Source: Cymbomonas tetramitiformis (Eukaryota > Chlorophyta > Pyramimonadophyceae > Pyramimonadales > Pyramimonadaceae). From it: DNA of 64,000 nt. The position numbers and the translations under genes were made by a program. The notes below the pieces were generated by a model. The model was not told where the DNA came from and searched no databases. It saw only the letters and a program-made list of their open reading frames with translations. This document shows positions 63,201 to 64,000 of this stretch, in pieces. Location of the stretch: positions 21,898 through 85,897 of the forward strand of contig LGRX02029134.1 in assembly GCA_001247695.2 (NCBI GenBank), written 5' to 3'. Positions within the stretch are counted from its first letter, which is position 1. The number at the start of each line of letters is the position of its first letter.

Positions 63201-64000
63201 CTTCTCTGAGGCTGCACGCACGGGTGCCCCCCTTCGCCACATAAAACCCCTCCTCCACGAAAGGGAGCAGAGGCAGCAGCGTGGTCAGACTAAGCGGAAT
63301 TTCCTCCTGGTCATTGACTGAGTAGATCTTCACTCTCTCCTCACCCGTGTCCTGGTCAACGACCGTTCTGTGTCTGCCTTCGAGCGCACTCGGGAAGGGC
63401 CTCCGAACCGCGTTCGCAAGTTTGGAGATAACCCCGTGCTGGGTGTTAATCAGGTCCGCCAGCAGCGGTCCAGATCCTGTGAGCGAGACTTGGTGCTCAC
63501 GTAGCACCGCAAGTTGCCGGGCTGTGCAGCACCTGTCGAGTTCCCCAGTTCTGACAGTACCGTCCACCTGTCCCTGTCTGCGGTTGTAATGATACCTGAC
63601 CAGCCCCCTCGTGGTGGCACTAAGTTGAGAGGTCTGCTTGGCATGAAAGGCCTCACTTTCCCTGAACACCTCTCTCGGTCTTTCTCGAAGGTCTTCTCTG
63701 GTGGCGGTGGCCATCTGCAGGGCGCTCGCCACACTTTGTGCGTACGTGGCCAGCAGTGGTGTGTGTCCAAGCCCGTAGGAGGTTTTTGGGAGTGCCGTGT
63801 AGCAATTAGCGGTGCCTCTTGGCAGTCCATTAAGGAGCTTGTATGCCCCGCCGATAATCGCGTCTAGGTCCTCGATTTCCTTGGTAGAAAAAATCCCTAA
63901 GGGAAGGGCATATCTAAGCTGTCCTATAATTGCCGAGCGGAGGACCTCCTCCTGCTGTCCGCTCGTCAGAGGGGAGTGGAGGAGCGCCTGTATCCTTTCC
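57240..64000 (-). mobile_element. Giant dual-endonuclease LINE (copy B, partial)
   Basis: The 3' half of the LINE, with the same purine tract at 57240-57271 marking the 3' end. Cut by the window edge in the region after the reverse transcriptase. Confidence 0.8.
57346..64000 (-). CDS. LINE ORF2, intact C-terminus with zinc knuckle and RLE (copy B, partial)
   Basis: Open from the window edge to a stop at 57346, without the 1-bp insertion of copy A. Ulp1 protease 2: His 62274-62272, Asp 62214-62212, Cys 62085-62083. RNase H: first Asp at 59499-59497. Zinc knuckle CALCGRRDTPAHRLAGC at about 58010-58062. RLE: RHNEVARTL, RPIPDFVL (about 57851-57874), FLDIVMIKG, HLIEEAF, SLHDKLNKYEPL, ending in a Lys/Ser-rich tail. 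A C-terminal RLE behind a CCHC knuckle, in an element that also has APE (seen in copy A), is the Dualen/RandI combination. The 5' part is outside the window. Confidence 0.85.
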   Translation of the reverse strand, partial: ERIQALLHSPLTSGQQEEVLRSAIIGQLRYALPLGIFSTKEIEDLDAIIGGAYKLLNGLPRGTANCYTALPKTSYGLGHTPLLATYAQSVASALQMATATREDLRERPREVFRESEAFHAKQTSQLSATTRGLVRYHYNRRQGQVDGTVRTGELDRCCTARQLAVLREHQVSLTGSGPLLADLINTQHGVISKLANAVRRPFPSALEGRHRTVVDQDTGEERVKIYSVNDQEEIPLSLTTLLPLLPFVEEGFYVAKGGTRACSLREAKAKVPARFQGRMRTFMLMLYPYICEALADKPNDARFWDNPKNLTLKPQFMPSKEAHNALGFQRLAEPQATEGEELTTWEEGFHPTQSKWGPRSLWHAGRRGPPTPSMQAKNALKQMTTGYCAKDEEDHEDAFKCHDIGVRPTLREDPGGRVMIMDSVGVRPRQTEAEKFLSDLRHAARAGARITEKEAMDSRRAMRRNRSEGSHADSLLKGGGRRGNEPQGEGTPRHRTEGVFSDTRGREAWLSSIQVETHSLCTTGLDTVSMHQTKLADALNGTEFEQSEQYEAQMRNTMETVRDEGFSFVLTCDGSHWNVLLFGKIEDTSVSIYLYDPMGGEDTRLLTALRQWAGPLGWPPVNVTVSNMGVAHQRDGYQCGVWVCYMIDKWQEWNRSTTGEKWESWIGLHGPPEGGEATTSKGYRKAMRGPIMARIGELEQRERHHVFHGEGETHDPISFEEVDGEIQEEAGAGPMQVGRSPTRQTQANTVPATPRHARELPKVGEKRTRQIIQSPQATVESEEIRPRPNPPAQTPQRETSPHQVTKVSLEDGRGTKWKGTAAQIMMLRTWVLAQLSKGDVRTGELFQHAAKIGFPRDAVRLMTTHLVSSEQVAWATHPPVNDCRNRNMWWRIDTMEISVGAGPTVANDPEVLEETEEEPQAVEASESTTILAVRTHWGSREYLLGPVRPQGEAWVEEDTLLTGGIAGMNPSRAERETDTFHNKEREAQQARRPTEREPLSGTPTRHAHYWPGVTELNIDTEPFNPDWDAAPSGKCTLTTETGRHHVFAHDERGKMVGALKEEVLDRLYDRYVAAAGTDSADQTHTRAGEERRRSFEEREPQLGTVHGFATEVVLLLKRYSCEEEEEVKKTALQNHWTLPPEIMQALQEAFGIQAEIFASPLNVHSHTATYCSKFDRDKIFGSKGSAWDTQWGELGAFEFNPEYTAADLDKALKEALMSTMAKTPVLGVGIYPAWTRTPAKAYCRRYGDTRIHEFGVIPRKSFTFLPPDHWGGTTVSGVTKKDYSNWGVRILVVANAEGWQKFCPDPEGAAELVGKALQRSTYCTVRKYHTIRNLRPANPRVHTSDAVSDMAAVKNAMESTSQHDMIFDPHPMRKWEIPSMSRRQGWGNEGGEVPKEDRPPEAARAMRQTWRDRGLAEVTITEYHEANTAWPLDKIKEDSRARWLKAMERTPMLFSRQDRDRGHTEVRERFPTCPIKHKTGRSRTLEEINKAWDATSFLYTDGSRLDPEEEGGLHRVGAAYWDPRGDENPRTWRGTWSTGGHLTINRAELLAIHAALGARECTTPGEIAICTDSLCSMYQILNMLSRPHTMEGHRHRDLLEDILSLVEQHNSQGTKVSLRKVKSHTGVKGNDKADEAAKQAAENQEGTTQIDPWDNRTMYTLVANARDGESMRPLQGEGAVERYVAERIALKATQHKSVRKWLQPPSSPWEEWGTPGRGNREGAISAEGSMTKNPTTGAPGPAQGPDRGRQNVEMGTPGENPQEPMLLEELQHAPRSQDDPPERREPGDQEQVHPRDQVATQDEWDLLWEFDETRGPPLDMGERGAMNSPDREMMQAIEEAEREDPIDGLCRSMMEMDLGESELQNLTDVPQQAIDAYQEAAPERKRKRNRDREAMHRRKGDRAATSHADAAAVETHMGRRLEEPPQEILQDKSIPGISNHFWKVTPPTLRSLILRCRFGVLMTTARKHLIWPNKYPVPDCALCGRRDTPAHRLAGCKDETSMNMATARHNEVARTLYEAIRKGRTGASPIWIAHHAGLDGTNKCTRPIPDFVLKRGQCRRDGRDHPGAKDPPDDIPHFLDIVMIKGAEDVRDAPPGRPENTHREDVGEIHLIEEAFTWDTRWYVSLHDKLNKYEPLMELLRSKGYKVFFHPMVFGTTGSVYEHNARALTQHLGFNKKEAEALLKKISSIAVEWAAKMLISHSRSEKEKALKNSKKPP

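Larger units (their letters stand above)
37807..64000. repeat. 37.8-kb duplication, copy B
   Basis: Second copy of 1-26152. Differences seen by eye include 2019 versus 39825 (c/t), 2845 versus 40651, 7037 versus 44843, an extra codon near 52953 in the Copia gag fragment, a replaced segment at about 56371-56640, and loss of the 1-bp insertion that breaks the LINE ORF2 in copy A. The copy runs off the right edge of the window inside the LINE reverse-transcriptase region. Confidence 0.97.

Noticed and set aside
1..64000. Pure assembly copy-paste of the same sequence
   Set aside because: SNPs, indels and a replaced ~220-270-bp segment distinguish the two copies; a haplotype mis-join remains possible, but identical duplication is excluded.

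Overview
The window is nuclear-type eukaryotic DNA packed with nested mobile elements. GT-AG introns, LTR retrotransposons, a LINE with two different endonucleases and a spliced fatty-acid-synthesis gene rule out a prokaryote. A LINE carrying both an AP-type (APE) and a restriction-like (RLE) endonuclease plus Ulp1-type proteases is the Dualen/RandI hallmark known from green algae. An alga or related protist is therefore the best guess, but no marker here fixes the species.

The largest structure is a duplication. Bases 1-26152 reappear in the same orientation at 37807-64000 (offset 37806, growing to 37848-37849 through small indels). They differ by scattered SNPs, a few indels and one replaced segment near 18.55-18.77 kb. 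I call these copy A and copy B. The unit is therefore about 37.8 kb and probably tandem; a false haplotype duplication in the assembly is the main alternative.

Layout of the unit. (1) 1-150 is the right part of a palindrome-rich foldback element, seen whole at 37171-37942. (2) 451-14765 is an AT-rich element with ~95-bp terminal inverted repeats ending in TTAA. It carries virus-like genes: a 573-630 aa trimeric-fibre-like protein, a broken cysteine-rich zinc protein and a Lys-rich protein. Three small LTR elements are nested in it: two TRIM-like elements in opposite orientation and one gag-only element (TR-GAG). All have perfect 5-bp target duplications and primer sites resembling the initiator tRNA-Met anticodon arm, as in Copia. 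(3) 14766-16072 is a Copia gag/protease fragment. (4) 16345-19390 holds an acidic-protein gene, several copies of a repeat cassette with divergent ATGs, a 20-bp minisatellite, a pogo-like DNA element and a long palindrome with a RING-finger remnant. (5) 19391-32140 (minus) is a ~12.7-kb LINE: ORF1 with an RRM-like domain, then a >3300-residue ORF2 with Ulp1 protease, APE, reverse transcriptase, a second Ulp1 protease, RNase H, a zinc knuckle and RLE. In copy A a 1-bp insertion separates the zinc knuckle and RLE from the rest; copy B is intact there. (6) 32147-36514 (minus) is a host gene of at least 11 exons. It joins ankyrin repeats to malonyl-CoA:ACP transacylase and is cut off just after the catalytic-His exon by the LINE.

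The host gene is the only clearly cellular function seen. Everything else is a layered pile of insertions whose order can be read from target duplications: the TIR element first, then the Copia-type elements inside it; the palindrome first, then the pogo-like element inside it; the host gene first, then the LINE.
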